DNA of 64,000 nucleotides from Paraglaciecola arctica (GCF_018861065.1 NZ_JAHKQO010000048.1:102892-166891), one strand, 5' to 3'. Counted from the first letter of the stretch, positions 53,459-63,476 are shown. Notes: generated from the sequence alone by a model not told the origin. Numbers and translations are program-made.

Positions 53459-54421
53459 ATGTATTTAGGGGTTGATGGTGGTGGTACAAAAACAGCTTTT
53501 GTACTCGTTGACCAACATGGAAATATTCTCGCAGAACATCAAGAGCCTACTTGTTATCATATTCAGGTAGGTGTTGATGGGGCGCAGAGAGTGCTTCATC
53601 AAGGTATCCTTAGTACTCTGAGACTAGCCAATAAAAAAGTAGAAGATCTCACTTTTGCTTTTTTGGGGCTCCCCGCTTTTGGCGAGGATAGCAAAGTTGA
53701 TAAAATTGTTGAGCAGATCCCTGCAGGCATCTTACCAAAAGACATTTATCGCTGTGACAACGATATGGTTAATGGCTGGGCTGCAGCTTCAGGAGGGGAA
53801 GACGGTATCAATATTGTTGCAGGTACCGGCTCTATAGCCTATGGAGAAAGGCAAAAGTTAGGTGCTCGATGTGGTGGTTGGGGAGAGTTGTTTAGCGATG
53901 AAGGTTCAGCTTATTGGATTGGTATTAAATGCTTAAATAGGTTTTCGAAAATGTCCGATGGACGCTTACCTAAAGGGCCTTTGTATGACATCCTAAAGCG
54001 TGAATTAGGTTTAGTTAACGACTTAGATATCACCGCACTTGTTCTCAGCGAATGGCAAGGAGAACGTAATCGTATAGCGTCACTTTCACAGTTGGTCACA
54101 ACTGCAGTTGAACAAGGCGACAAAATAGCGGCTAAGATTATGCGCGACGCTGGGTGTGAGTTAGCGCGGATTGTTAACAGTACAAAACAAGCCTTAAAGT
54201 TTCCAGAAAACGAGTCTGTAAAAGTTTCTTACTCAGGAGGGGTATTCCGTTCAAAGGATATAATCTTAGAGCCATTTACTGCCGCCTTACATCAATATTC
54301 CCCTAACTTCGAAGTTTCGGCACCACTTTACACACCGGTAATTGGAGCAGCGTTGTACGCTTGTTCTCTGTCAGGCAATAAAATGCAGAGTCAGTATTTA
54401 CATAAGCTGACGAATAAGTGA
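53459..54421 (+). CDS. agaK: BadF/BcrA-type hexosamine kinase (AgaK-like)
   Basis: A 320-residue ASKHA kinase. LGVDGGGTKTAFVLVD is the phosphate-1 loop, CDNDMVNGWAAASGGEDGINIVAGTGSIAYG holds phosphate-2 and substrate elements, GGWGELFSDEGSAYWIG is typical of eukaryote-like N-acetylglucosamine kinases, and VSYSGGVFRS is the adenosine motif. In non-PTS bacteria such a kinase phosphorylates imported GalNAc at O6. GGGGAAATGAC precedes the ATG. The product would need N-deacetylation by AgaA, whose gene is not here, before AgaS can act. Confidence 0.88.
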   Translation: MYLGVDGGGTKTAFVLVDQHGNILAEHQEPTCYHIQVGVDGAQRVLHQGILSTLRLANKKVEDLTFAFLGLPAFGEDSKVDKIVEQIPAGILPKDIYRCDNDMVNGWAAASGGEDGINIVAGTGSIAYGERQKLGARCGGWGELFSDEGSAYWIGIKCLNRFSKMSDGRLPKGPLYDILKRELGLVNDLDITALVLSEWQGERNRIASLSQLVTTAVEQGDKIAAKIMRDAGCELARIVNSTKQALKFPENESVKVSYSGGVFRSKDIILEPFTAALHQYSPNFEVSAPLYTPVIGAALYACSLSGNKMQSQYLHKLTNK

Positions 54422-54504
54422 TAGCAAAACTAAGGAAGAGCAGCGCGCCGAAGCGGTAAAAATCAATGAATGGCAATCGACAAGTTTTATGTGTGTAGTG
54501 CCTT

Positions 54505-54532
54505 GGGTGTAACAATGGTTACACCCTTTTTT
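54505..54532 (+). terminator. intrinsic terminator of agaZ-agaS-agaK
   Basis: GGGTGTAAC, loop AATG, GTTACACCC, then TTTTTT. A 9-bp perfect stem 84 bp after the agaK stop codon. Confidence 0.9.
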
Positions 54533-54707
54533 AAACCTTAGTTTTTATTCGCTTTATTTAACTTTATGCAGAGATTAGATGTTGCGCAGTAACTAAATGA
54601 TAAGTGCTAGATCTTTATAAATTCGTATTCCTTTCGTGATACTTTCGCGATAACTTTTAATCAAACTCTTTCTCGCAACGTCAAATTAACTTATTGCGAG
54701 GAATAAT

Positions 54708-55406
54708 ATGAACAAATTTACTAAAATCTGCGCCGCCAGCGCTTTGGTTTTCGCCAGTAGCCAAACAGTCGCAGCAGATGTATCTATTACCATTCAAAAC
54801 CTTACCCAAGGAATGTATTTCACACCTATTGCTGCGGTAGCTCATACGCCAGACGCTAGCCTTTTTGAGCTAGGTGAACAAGCTAGCCCAGAGATCCAAG
54901 AAATGGCTGAAGGCGGCAGCTTAGCTGGATTAACAACAATAGCGACTTCAATTGGTGCTGATGTATTGGCAGAGCCAACGGCCGGACCATTGGGGCCAAC
55001 CGAATCAGTGTCAGGCACCTTTACAACGGCAGACGGTAATTCAGTGTTATCAGTTGTTGCAATGATTCTGCCTTCAAACGATGGTTTTATTGGTTTAGAT
55101 AATTGGAGTATTCCAACAGAAGCGGGAACTTACACCGTATACCTGAATGCTTACGACGCAGGAACTGAAGCAAATGACGAAATAGTGGGCGGTGGTGCGC
55201 CAGGTACCCCAGGTATGCCAGCTCCACCTTTCTTAACTTTAGGAACCGGTGGTAGTGGCGTAACAGCTGAGAGTAGTAACACTAACGTACATATTCATCC
55301 AGGCAACATTGGTGATGATGATGCAGCTGGTGGTAGCAGTGACGTAACTAACTCTATTCATCGCTGGTTAAATCCAGTGGCTAAAGTCACAGTTACCGTT
55401 AACTAA
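54708..55406 (+). CDS. spondin-domain exported protein
   Basis: A 232-residue protein with signal peptide (to about residue 23, TVAADVS) and a bacterial spondin_N domain: ITIQNLTQGMYFTPIAAVAHTPDASLFELG, EMAEGGSLAGL, SVVAMILPSNDGFIGLDNWSIP, TYTVYLNAYDAGTEAN, and VHIHPGN. The domain is an eight-stranded sandwich with a calcium site in eukaryotic F-spondin; bacterial function is unknown. GCGAGGAAT precedes the ATG. It is paired with a second spondin gene 10 bp downstream. Confidence 0.85.
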   Translation: MNKFTKICAASALVFASSQTVAADVSITIQNLTQGMYFTPIAAVAHTPDASLFELGEQASPEIQEMAEGGSLAGLTTIATSIGADVLAEPTAGPLGPTESVSGTFTTADGNSVLSVVAMILPSNDGFIGLDNWSIPTEAGTYTVYLNAYDAGTEANDEIVGGGAPGTPGMPAPPFLTLGTGGSGVTAESSNTNVHIHPGNIGDDDAAGGSSDVTNSIHRWLNPVAKVTVTVN

Positions 55407-55416
55407 GGAGACTGTC

Positions 55417-56154
55417 ATGATTAAACGTTTAAAGCTAACCAAAAAGCGACTCGCTATATTAGTGGGTATGCCTATCCTATTAAGTGCTTGTAGTGATGAC
55501 GAAGTTGAAGTTATCAAAGAGGTCGAAGTAATAGTTGAGGTGCCGGCACCGGTTCCTGAACCGGTTGATGTGAGCTATGAGGTAACAGTTACCAATTTAA
55601 CTAACGCTCAACCTTTGTCTCCGGTGGCAGTTGTGTTACATGCTAACGGACATTTATTTTCAGTGGGAGAAGTCCCTTCGGTAGACCTAGAAAAGTTGGC
55701 TGAAGGCGGCATGAATGCGGGTTTGTTAGCACTAGGCGAAGCATCCGCTACAGGTGCAGGCGCCATTGCGCCAGGCGCTAGCGAAACCATTAGTGTCACT
55801 ATTGAAGATGTGACCACAGCTAAATTGTCTGTCGTGACTATGTTGGTGAATACAAATGACGCTTTTAGCGGTCTTGATGCTCTAGACCTAAGTGACTTTG
55901 CAGTTGGAGATAGCTGGACTGCTACTGCTGGTGTTTATGATGCGGGTACAGAGGTCAATACTGAAGCTGTGGGAAGCATTCCGGGTCCTGCTGATGGAGG
56001 CGAAGGTTTTAACGCCATTAGAATAGATACTGGATATGTTGCCATGCACCCAGGAGTGGTTACAGTTGATGATGGATTAAGTGACTCCGTTTTGACAATT
56101 CAGCATAAGTTCGACAACCCAGCACTACGCATTATGGTTACTCGTATTGAGTAA
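55417..56154 (+). CDS. spondin-domain lipoprotein
   Basis: A 245-residue lipoprotein (MPILLSACSDD, lipidated Cys near residue 25) with an acidic Glu/Val linker (EVEVIKEVEVIVEVPAPVPEP) holding the domain off the membrane. The spondin_N domain parallels the upstream gene: VTVTNLTNAQPLSPVAVVLHANGHLFSVGE, KLAEGGMNAGLLALGE, SVVTMLVNTNDAFSGLDAL, AGVYDAGTEVNTE. The two are diverged paralogues: one soluble, one anchored. AAGGAGACTGTC precedes the ATG. Confidence 0.87.
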   Translation: MIKRLKLTKKRLAILVGMPILLSACSDDEVEVIKEVEVIVEVPAPVPEPVDVSYEVTVTNLTNAQPLSPVAVVLHANGHLFSVGEVPSVDLEKLAEGGMNAGLLALGEASATGAGAIAPGASETISVTIEDVTTAKLSVVTMLVNTNDAFSGLDALDLSDFAVGDSWTATAGVYDAGTEVNTEAVGSIPGPADGGEGFNAIRIDTGYVAMHPGVVTVDDGLSDSVLTIQHKFDNPALRIMVTRIE

Positions 56155-56181
56155 ATTTAAGCTTTCAGAAGTTTGAATTTT

Positions 56182-56216
56182 AAAACGCTCAATTAATTAA
56201 TGGTTGAGCGTTTTTT
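56182..56216 (+). terminator. intrinsic terminator of the spondin pair
   Basis: AAAACGCTCAA, 11-base loop, TTGAGCG then TTTTTT, 27 bp after the stop of the spondin lipoprotein. Confidence 0.85.
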
Positions 56217-56243
56217 GCTTTAGCCTAACTAGGAATAAATGAC

Positions 56244-56969
56244 ATGTCTGACAGTGTTTTATTGGTTGAAGACGACCGAGATATAGCGGAACTTATTCGT
56301 GTTAATCTGCAGGAGTTAGGGGTAGTGACCACTGTGCAAGAGCAGGGTGATCAAGCATTAAATATGGCTCTAGAGAGTGACTTTTCTTTGCTCATTCTAG
56401 ACGTAATGTTACCAGGAGTAAGTGGCCTAGATATTTGCCGACAAGTACGGGAGCAAAAACCTACTCAAGCGATTATTATGTTGACGGCAAAAAATTCTGA
56501 AACGGACAGAGTGCTAGGATTAGAGTTAGGTGCTGACGACTACGTTACTAAGCCGTTTAGTGTGCGTGAATTGCAGGCTAGAGTGCGCTCACAATTACGA
56601 AAAGTACATGTATTACAAGCGGTCAATAGTGCAGACGTTATAGATAACACTAGTGCGTTAGTGATTGGTGCTTTACATATAAACCAAAAAAATCATCAAG
56701 TCATTTTTCAAGAAAATGAGCTCGAACTGACCGCTACAGAATTTGAATTACTGCATCATCTAGCAAGCCATCCCAACCAGGTTTTTAGTCGCAGCCAATT
56801 ACTCGAATCAGTATGGGGTTATCATCATAGTGGTTATGAGCATACCGTAAACTCACATATTAATAGATTACGGGCCAAAATCGAACAAGATGCCACCTCA
56901 CCACAAATTGTGCAGACTGTTTGGGGGGTGGGATATAAGTTTAACCCGCTAGGGGTAGAGCCACTTTAA
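56244..56969 (+). CDS. OmpR/PhoB-family response regulator, no adjacent kinase
   Basis: A 241-residue response regulator. The receiver has acidic pocket VEDDRD, phospho-acceptor D53 in LLILDVMLPG, Thr in IMLTAKN, and K103 in YVTKPFS. The winged helix has LELTATEFELLHHLASHPNQVFSRSQLLESVWG, HTVNSHINRLRAKIE, and VWGVGYKF. No histidine kinase gene lies beside it, so its partner is elsewhere or lost. AGGAATAAATGAC precedes the ATG. The spondin genes directly upstream are candidate targets. Confidence 0.92.
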   Translation: MSDSVLLVEDDRDIAELIRVNLQELGVVTTVQEQGDQALNMALESDFSLLILDVMLPGVSGLDICRQVREQKPTQAIIMLTAKNSETDRVLGLELGADDYVTKPFSVRELQARVRSQLRKVHVLQAVNSADVIDNTSALVIGALHINQKNHQVIFQENELELTATEFELLHHLASHPNQVFSRSQLLESVWGYHHSGYEHTVNSHINRLRAKIEQDATSPQIVQTVWGVGYKFNPLGVEPL

Positions 56970-57037
56970 ACTTAGTTTTGCCTAAACCCGCTGTCGTATT
57001 ATCCTATCTACCAGTCTTTAAATTTTAGGTAAATTAA

Positions 57038-57232
57038 ATGTATTCGTTTGGCGAAGTGATATTCATGGCAATGGCATTAGTGTTAATTATCGAAGGTTTA
57101 GGCCCAATGTTATTTGCTAATAAGTGGCAAAGATATTTATCGCAAATTTCGCAGCAACCGGTTAATCAATTACGTTCTTTGGGCGGGGTTTTAGTGACTA
57201 TTGGTGTGGTCAGTTTAATTTATTTGCTTTGA
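57038..57232 (+). CDS. yjeT: DUF2065 (YjeT-like) membrane protein
   Basis: A 64-residue inner-membrane protein with two helices (about 5-26 and 44-63) and the family's EGLGPMLFANKWQRYL and LRSLGGVLVTIGV. In E. coli yjeT lies between hflC and purA. Here the purA side is kept, but hflK-hflC are missing upstream. A role in assisting FtsH/HflKC is suggested in the literature only by this linkage. Confidence 0.88.
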   Translation: MYSFGEVIFMAMALVLIIEGLGPMLFANKWQRYLSQISQQPVNQLRSLGGVLVTIGVVSLIYLL

Positions 57233-57274
57233 TTTTAGACTCGTCTTTTATCGATGCTTTAAAATTGATTATAA

Positions 57275-58651
<1,377 letters not shown>

Positions 58652-58679
58652 TTCTTCAATTTATTGTTGATGTTTTTAT

Positions 58680-58704
58680 AAGGCTGCTTTTTGCGGCCTT
58701 TTTT
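58680..58704 (+). terminator. intrinsic terminator of purA
   Basis: AAGGCTGC, TTTTT loop, GCGGCCTT then TTTT; eight pairs with one G-T wobble, 29 bp after the stop codon. Confidence 0.85.
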
Positions 58705-58842
58705 ATTGGTTGATCAAAGTCACTTTCTTAAGTTCCGCCGCCCTATTCATCTAAACCTTGCTTTATTGTTATACCACTATGAGGCGTTGAAGCGCCTATA
58801 GATAGTCACTCAAGCATGGTTCTATAGTTTTATTCTAATGCT

Positions 58843-58973
58843 TCAAATGAAATGCGGTGTTTGTTTTATGCGCGAAATAACATCAAAGAAACACAAAAAA
58901 TCGATTTGTATGATTTCATTTTATTTCACTTGATTTTGAATAAGTTTAATATTTCATTTGATTTCATTGTTGG
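58843..58973 (+). promoter_or_regulatory. AgaR-box-like repeats in front of the second TonB receptor gene
   Basis: TTTCATTTTATTTCACTTG (58914-58932) fits every position of the E. coli AgaR consensus core TTTCRTTTYRTTTYNYTTK. A second partial copy, TTTCATTTGATTTCATTG, is at 58952-58969, and an inverted element CAAATGAAATG at 58844-58854. The 10-bp spacing of the TTTC units puts them on one helix face. They lie 53-184 bp before the receptor ATG. The rest of the 58705-59026 gap is AT-rich with no gene. Confidence 0.6.
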
Positions 58974-59026
58974 TTTTTGGTACAAAAGTTCCAACATAAA
59001 AATAAAATAAAGCCAGCGGTGAGAAC

Positions 59027-61921
59027 ATGAACGAAAAATTTAATAAAACAAAATTAACATTAGCGATCAGTTTGCTTTGTTGTTCGGCAAATATTTATGC
59101 TGCAGCTCAAGTCGAGCCAGAAGTTGATCCAGAAGACGACGTTGAAGTTATTACGGTTTCTTCTACAAAACGAAGCCTTATTAAGGCATTGGACATAAAA
59201 CGCCAAAGTGATTCTATAGTCGACGGCATAACCGCTTCTGAATTAGGGGTCTTTCCAGACGCTAACGTAGCGGATTCGTTATCACATATTACTGGTGTCA
59301 CAATTGATCGAACCTCTGGTGGCGAAGGCCAAGGTGTGAGTATTCGTGGTTTGGGGCCGGAATTTAGTATCGTTACTATTAATAATCGAATTATGGCCAC
59401 TGACTCTTCAAGCCGTGACTTTGCCTTTGATGTGTTGCCTTCGTCAGTCATCTCTGAAGCTTGGGTACATAAATCAGTCACCGCTTCTCAATTAGAAGGC
59501 AGTATTGGTGGCGCCATTAATCTTAAAACTGCAAGACCGTTCGACAACCCTGGTACACACGGCTCTTTTGGCGCAGAAGGAATATATGGTGAACAGGCTG
59601 ACAAATTCGGCTACAAGTTAACCAGTGTAGGTAGTCATACGTTTAATGACAATACTATGGGAATTTTAGTGTCTGCCTTATATAGCAGAGCACCAACACG
59701 AACTGACGAATTGTCAGATAACTGGTGGGAACCTTCTACCAGTACCAACTGGTCTTGGGACCGCAATGGTGACGGGCTCACCAATGACCCAGCGGATGAC
59801 GAACTTATTTTCCCTGGTACTATTGCGTACACTGCTCGTGAAGAAAACAAAGAGCGTACTGCGGTCTCGGCCGCTTTCCAATATCGGCCTAACAATGATC
59901 TTGATATTGTAATCGATGCGTTATGGACACGATTAGACACGCCGAGCAAAGGTTACACAGAGTCCTATTTTTTCCCAGATGTTATCGCCAGTGGTTCTGA
60001 CGCTACCTATGGCGGCATCAAGACTGAGCTAAACCCTTTAGGCACACTGGTTACAGGTATTACAGTACAAAATTTAGTTCCACAGTTGGTGACGCTTGAA
60101 GAGCATCGCGTAGTCGATACAGTCAATTTAGGAGCAAACTTTACCTATAACGTCACTGATAACTCAGTACTTACAGGCGACATTTACATGTCTACCGCTA
60201 CTCGTGAAGCAGGAGGTAAAGATAGGTTTGTCGTATCTGTCCCTGTCGTTGCTGGTGAAACAACAGCAAGAATGGAATTAACAGATGGTGGGTTACCAAG
60301 TATCACCTTAGATTTTGCTGATAATGAAGGTGGTATCACCCAAGTGAGTGATATTGTTGGAAACGGCCAATTTGGACCGCACTTTACTCGATTAGAAGGC
60401 ATTGATATTGATGATCAAGTCATTGGCGCTTCACTAGGCCACGAAATATTTTTGGATATGGCTGTTTTAGATAGTGTTGAATACGGAGTGGTATACAACA
60501 AGCGTACCAAAGATCGGGAACAATATGACAACAGGGCCAACATGTCGTTATATAGTGGTGCCCCTTTTACTTGGGATGATGTCGACGCTGACGTTGTACA
60601 AGCCTTCCCGTTTGATAATTTCTTAGATGGCGTAAGTGGAGACTTCCCTCGAGAATTTACCGTTTTTGATGTAGCAAAAGCGTTTGAAGCCATTAAGTCG
60701 GCCGACGGCAACCCCAATGTCATAAACCCGCTAACAGGCGAACCTTATGTTGCTGGATATTCGGATGCGTTATTTCCGGTATTTAACTCTAATTTGTCAG
60801 GTTCGGTCGAGGAAGAAACTGTGTCCTTGTATGCACAAAGCAACTTTAGCCTAGAACTAGATAATATGAATATCTCGGGTAATATTGGCTTAAGGTATGT
60901 GCAAACTGATGTCACGTCGTCAGGTTATGATTCACCTATTTTAAGTGTGTCTGAAGCACCGCAAACAATATGGGCATCGGTAGTTGATTACGGACCGACA
61001 GTGGCGATCGAAATCGAAAACGATTATGACGAGTTATTGCCGTCGATGAATTTACAGTTCGAGTTTTCTGAAGAGCTAGTGGTACGTTTGTCCTATGCTG
61101 AAGTGATGTCCAGACCGGGTATAGACCAGTTATCAACCCAAGTCGATCATGACTCTCTTACATACAACCAATGGTATATCACCAAAATTGGGGATCCAGG
61201 CTTAAGCCCAGTCACAGCTGAGCAAGCAGACTTATCGATAGAGTGGTATTACAAAGAAGGTTCTTCGGTAAGTGCGGCAATCTTTCAAAAAGACATTCGA
61301 GGCTTTGTTCAATCTGGTATAGACCTTTTTGAAGCCAATCCAGAAGAAAAGCCCACTTATCTTGTTGAAAACCCAATACGTTGGGCACCATCAGGTACCT
61401 ATGAAGAAGTAGCCTTTACTATTGCTGGGCCGAGAAACTTAGACCAAGCCAAAATTTTAGGTTATGAATTTGCTTTGCAACACTTCTTTGATTCAGGATT
61501 TGGCATAGTATCTAATTATACCTATATCGATACTGAATCCATTGTCAGTGGTTTTTCGGTCGGGGTTTTAGAAAACATCCCAGACACCTCTTACTCACTT
61601 AGTTTGATGTATAACAGCGACAAGATGAGCCTGAACCTTTCGGCGTACCACACCGAATCGTTTGTCACTAGCCATTGGTCTCCACTAAATGTGTTTGCCG
61701 AAGATGGCAGTGTCACCGACACTTATAAAGGTAAAGCAGACCCAACTACCTGGTCATCTGCCTCGGCCACCTTCTACGTTGCTGAAGGCCTAGAGGTGTA
61801 TGCCCAGTTAGATAACTTATTAGACGAAGGCTGGCATGGTTATAACGGCACAACTGACTTACCAGGCAGCTATGCCGAATGGGGCAGAACTGCAAAAGCG
61901 GGCGTGCGATATAAGTTTTAA
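59027..61921 (+). CDS. TonB-dependent receptor, paralogue of the GalNAc-locus receptor
   Basis: A 964-residue outer-membrane receptor. The signal peptide ends near residue 26 (NIYAAAQ), followed by TonB-box-like EVITVSS and a plug closely like the receptor at 47949-50690: ASELGVFPDANVADSLSHITGVTIDRTSGG, VSIRGLGPEFSIVTINNR, EGSIGGAINLKTARPFDNPG. The barrel has the outer-membrane C-terminus KAGVRYKF. It is monocistronic (own terminator). AgaR-like sites in front suggest the same regulator, and different loops suggest a different glycan from the same sugar class. Confidence 0.92.
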   Translation: MNEKFNKTKLTLAISLLCCSANIYAAAQVEPEVDPEDDVEVITVSSTKRSLIKALDIKRQSDSIVDGITASELGVFPDANVADSLSHITGVTIDRTSGGEGQGVSIRGLGPEFSIVTINNRIMATDSSSRDFAFDVLPSSVISEAWVHKSVTASQLEGSIGGAINLKTARPFDNPGTHGSFGAEGIYGEQADKFGYKLTSVGSHTFNDNTMGILVSALYSRAPTRTDELSDNWWEPSTSTNWSWDRNGDGLTNDPADDELIFPGTIAYTAREENKERTAVSAAFQYRPNNDLDIVIDALWTRLDTPSKGYTESYFFPDVIASGSDATYGGIKTELNPLGTLVTGITVQNLVPQLVTLEEHRVVDTVNLGANFTYNVTDNSVLTGDIYMSTATREAGGKDRFVVSVPVVAGETTARMELTDGGLPSITLDFADNEGGITQVSDIVGNGQFGPHFTRLEGIDIDDQVIGASLGHEIFLDMAVLDSVEYGVVYNKRTKDREQYDNRANMSLYSGAPFTWDDVDADVVQAFPFDNFLDGVSGDFPREFTVFDVAKAFEAIKSADGNPNVINPLTGEPYVAGYSDALFPVFNSNLSGSVEEETVSLYAQSNFSLELDNMNISGNIGLRYVQTDVTSSGYDSPILSVSEAPQTIWASVVDYGPTVAIEIENDYDELLPSMNLQFEFSEELVVRLSYAEVMSRPGIDQLSTQVDHDSLTYNQWYITKIGDPGLSPVTAEQADLSIEWYYKEGSSVSAAIFQKDIRGFVQSGIDLFEANPEEKPTYLVENPIRWAPSGTYEEVAFTIAGPRNLDQAKILGYEFALQHFFDSGFGIVSNYTYIDTESIVSGFSVGVLENIPDTSYSLSLMYNSDKMSLNLSAYHTESFVTSHWSPLNVFAEDGSVTDTYKGKADPTTWSSASATFYVAEGLEVYAQLDNLLDEGWHGYNGTTDLPGSYAEWGRTAKAGVRYKF

Positions 61922-61973
61922 TCAAAGTAGCTTAAGGGTGAAGTAAAGCTTCATTTCTTACTTTGAAAACATC

Positions 61974-62004
61974 AAGGGGTTAATTGTTATTGACCCCTTT
62001 TTTT
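61974..62004 (+). terminator. intrinsic terminator of the second TonB receptor gene
   Basis: AAGGGGTTAAT, loop TGTT, ATTGACCCCTT with a T run behind; eleven pairs including one G-T wobble. Confidence 0.85.
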
Positions 62005-62268
62005 CGTGTTGAGAAACCGAAAAATTAACCTGAGCTTTTATTCTTTTATTTTTACGTTTCTAGAGGTGGCATCCCCTCAAGGCGAGAGTTAGATAACCCA
62101 AAGTTATATGGAGAAATAAGCAACGATTTTGCTCCTTTCTTGTTTGCCATAAGTCGTAAACACTTTGCAGAACTTTTTATAAAGACAGACACAATTAAAA
62201 TGGATATTTAGGCCGAGTTTGGTCTTAAAAATTATTATGGGTGGCTTGTTAAAAAATGCTAAATGAAA

Positions 62269-62335
62269 GGCGCTCTGTGGAGTCGCATGCAGGGTGTTGT
62301 GGGAACTGGAGGTTAGAGTCCTTCGGCTACCCGAT
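62269..62335 (+). mobile_element. decayed 3' end of a group II intron (domains V-VI)
   Basis: GGCGCTCTG (62269-62277) can pair with CAGGGTGTT (62290-62298) as the nine-pair lower stem of domain V, with the two-base bulge TG just before it. The upper stem is eroded. GTGGGAACTGGAGG ... CCTTCGGCTACCCGAT then resembles domain VI and the intron 3' end (CTACCCGAT). No reverse transcriptase gene or 5' half lies between here and 62005, so this is a relic. The call rests on pattern memory and hand pairing, not a covariance model. Confidence 0.4.
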
Positions 62336-62344
62336 TAGTTTTTA

Positions 62345-62989
62345 CTACGACACGGAACTACGATTAAAGGCTGAACGAAGTAGCCCAACACCTGCAATAG
62401 CAAATAAAAATGAAGCAATACCATTTATCCATCGACTTGCTCGTAGATACCAGTTCATAACGCCACGATATGAGAAACAAATTGAATACATAGCATTTGT
62501 AGCAAATCCGACAATCATACAAACGAGTAAACCTGAAACAAGAGAAAGGATTCCATCATTTGAACCCAACCCTACAGAAAGCGCAGCCATCCATGCGATT
62601 ACTGTTTTTGGGTTAGAAATATTCATAATAACACCACGAAAAAACCAGCTTTTACCTGAAACATTTTCATCAATCATTTCAATGTTAGATGAATTAGACT
62701 TCATAGTTTCTTTAGCAGAAAGGTAAGCAAGTCTTAATAGGTATAGGCCACCGAAAATCTTCAGTGCCATTAGTAAATAAATGGAATTTTGAAGAACAGC
62801 CCCCATGCCACTTGCAGCAATAACTCCCCAAAAAACTAAACCAGTAGAAAGCCCAGCACCATAAATTAAACTAGTTATTCTCCCTTTACTCATTGCTATG
62901 GTTGCATTAGAAATGTTTGCGGGTCCAGGTGAAACAGCGATAACGAAAAATGCAAGACCGATACTTAATAATGAAAATAGATCTATCAC
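62345..62989 (-). CDS. LysE-family exporter
   Basis: A 214-residue membrane protein with six hydrophobic segments and the LysE/RhtB signature near the N-terminus (FFVIAVSPGPANISNATIAMSKG), then GAGLSTGLVFWGVIAASG, LLMALKIFGGLYLLRLAY, and FFRGVIMNISNPKTVIAWMAAL. The family exports amino acids or related compounds. GAGGAAATATAAG precedes the ATG. It is 74 bp downstream of the RidA-like gene on the same strand, with an attC-like sequence between them, and its 3' end abuts the group II intron relic. Confidence 0.88.
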   Translation of the reverse strand: MIDLFSLLSIGLAFFVIAVSPGPANISNATIAMSKGRITSLIYGAGLSTGLVFWGVIAASGMGAVLQNSIYLLMALKIFGGLYLLRLAYLSAKETMKSNSSNIEMIDENVSGKSWFFRGVIMNISNPKTVIAWMAALSVGLGSNDGILSLVSGLLVCMIVGFATNAMYSICFSYRGVMNWYLRASRWINGIASFLFAIAGVGLLRSAFNRSSVS

Positions 62990-63030
62990 TTATATTTCCT
63001 CTTTGGTGGGTGCAAAAATTTACTAAAAAC

Positions 63031-63049
63031 TAACGCTGAATTAAGCGGC
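63031..63049 (-). repeat. attC-like half site
   Basis: TAACGCTGAATTAAGCGGC on the plus strand; on the minus strand GCCGCTTAATTCAGCGTTAG, the right arm of integron recombination sites such as the aadA attC (GCGGCTTAACTCAAGCGTTAG pattern). The left arm is not found, so this is a half site at best. Confidence 0.4.
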
Positions 63050-63063
63050 ACTACCTGCCCTAT

Positions 63064-63453
63064 CTAAAGATGAGCAATACATTTAATTTCAATTTTGAGT
63101 TCAGGCTGAACAAGTGCCGCTACTTGTACAACAGTTTGACTAACTTCAGGCATACCGCCATATGCAGATTCCCTTTGTCCATAAACGGTTTCAACGTTTC
63201 CCATCAATTCGTTCATATTAGTAACGAAGAAGGTTTCATCAACGATATTGCTCATATCCGCCCCGAACTGTGACAAGACATCCTTCATATTTGAATAAGC
63301 AATAGCTGTTTGTTCGGCAATGTCTAATGGAACCGAACCGTTCCTATCTATTCCTACTTGTCCTGCCATGTAAAGAATATTTCCAACTTGAGTACCTTGA
63401 GCAATGAAATCCTTGAACGGTCCACTTCGATAAGTTTTCTTTTCAATTGCCAT
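63064..63453 (-). CDS. RidA-family protein lacking the catalytic arginine
   Basis: A 129-residue Rid/YjgF protein: GPFKDFIAQGTQVGNILYMAGQVG, EQTAIAYSNMKDVLSQFGADMSNIVDETFFVTNM, PELKIEIKCIA. In E. coli RidA the imine-deaminase Arg105 lies in the segment PARSCVEV; the aligned segment here is PEVSQTVVQV and has no Arg. It therefore belongs with Rid subfamilies without the classical 2-aminoacrylate deaminase residue. GAGGAACATGCAAA precedes the ATG. It is followed on the same strand by the LysE gene, an amine/amino-acid pairing. Confidence 0.88.
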   Translation of the reverse strand: MAIEKKTYRSGPFKDFIAQGTQVGNILYMAGQVGIDRNGSVPLDIAEQTAIAYSNMKDVLSQFGADMSNIVDETFFVTNMNELMGNVETVYGQRESAYGGMPEVSQTVVQVAALVQPELKIEIKCIAHL

Positions 63454-63476
63454 TTTGCATGTTCCTCTAAGTGTAT

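Noticed and set aside
62256..62726. A 156-residue plus-strand gene
   Set aside because: Most of it is the complement of the LysE gene, and its start lies in the intron relic.
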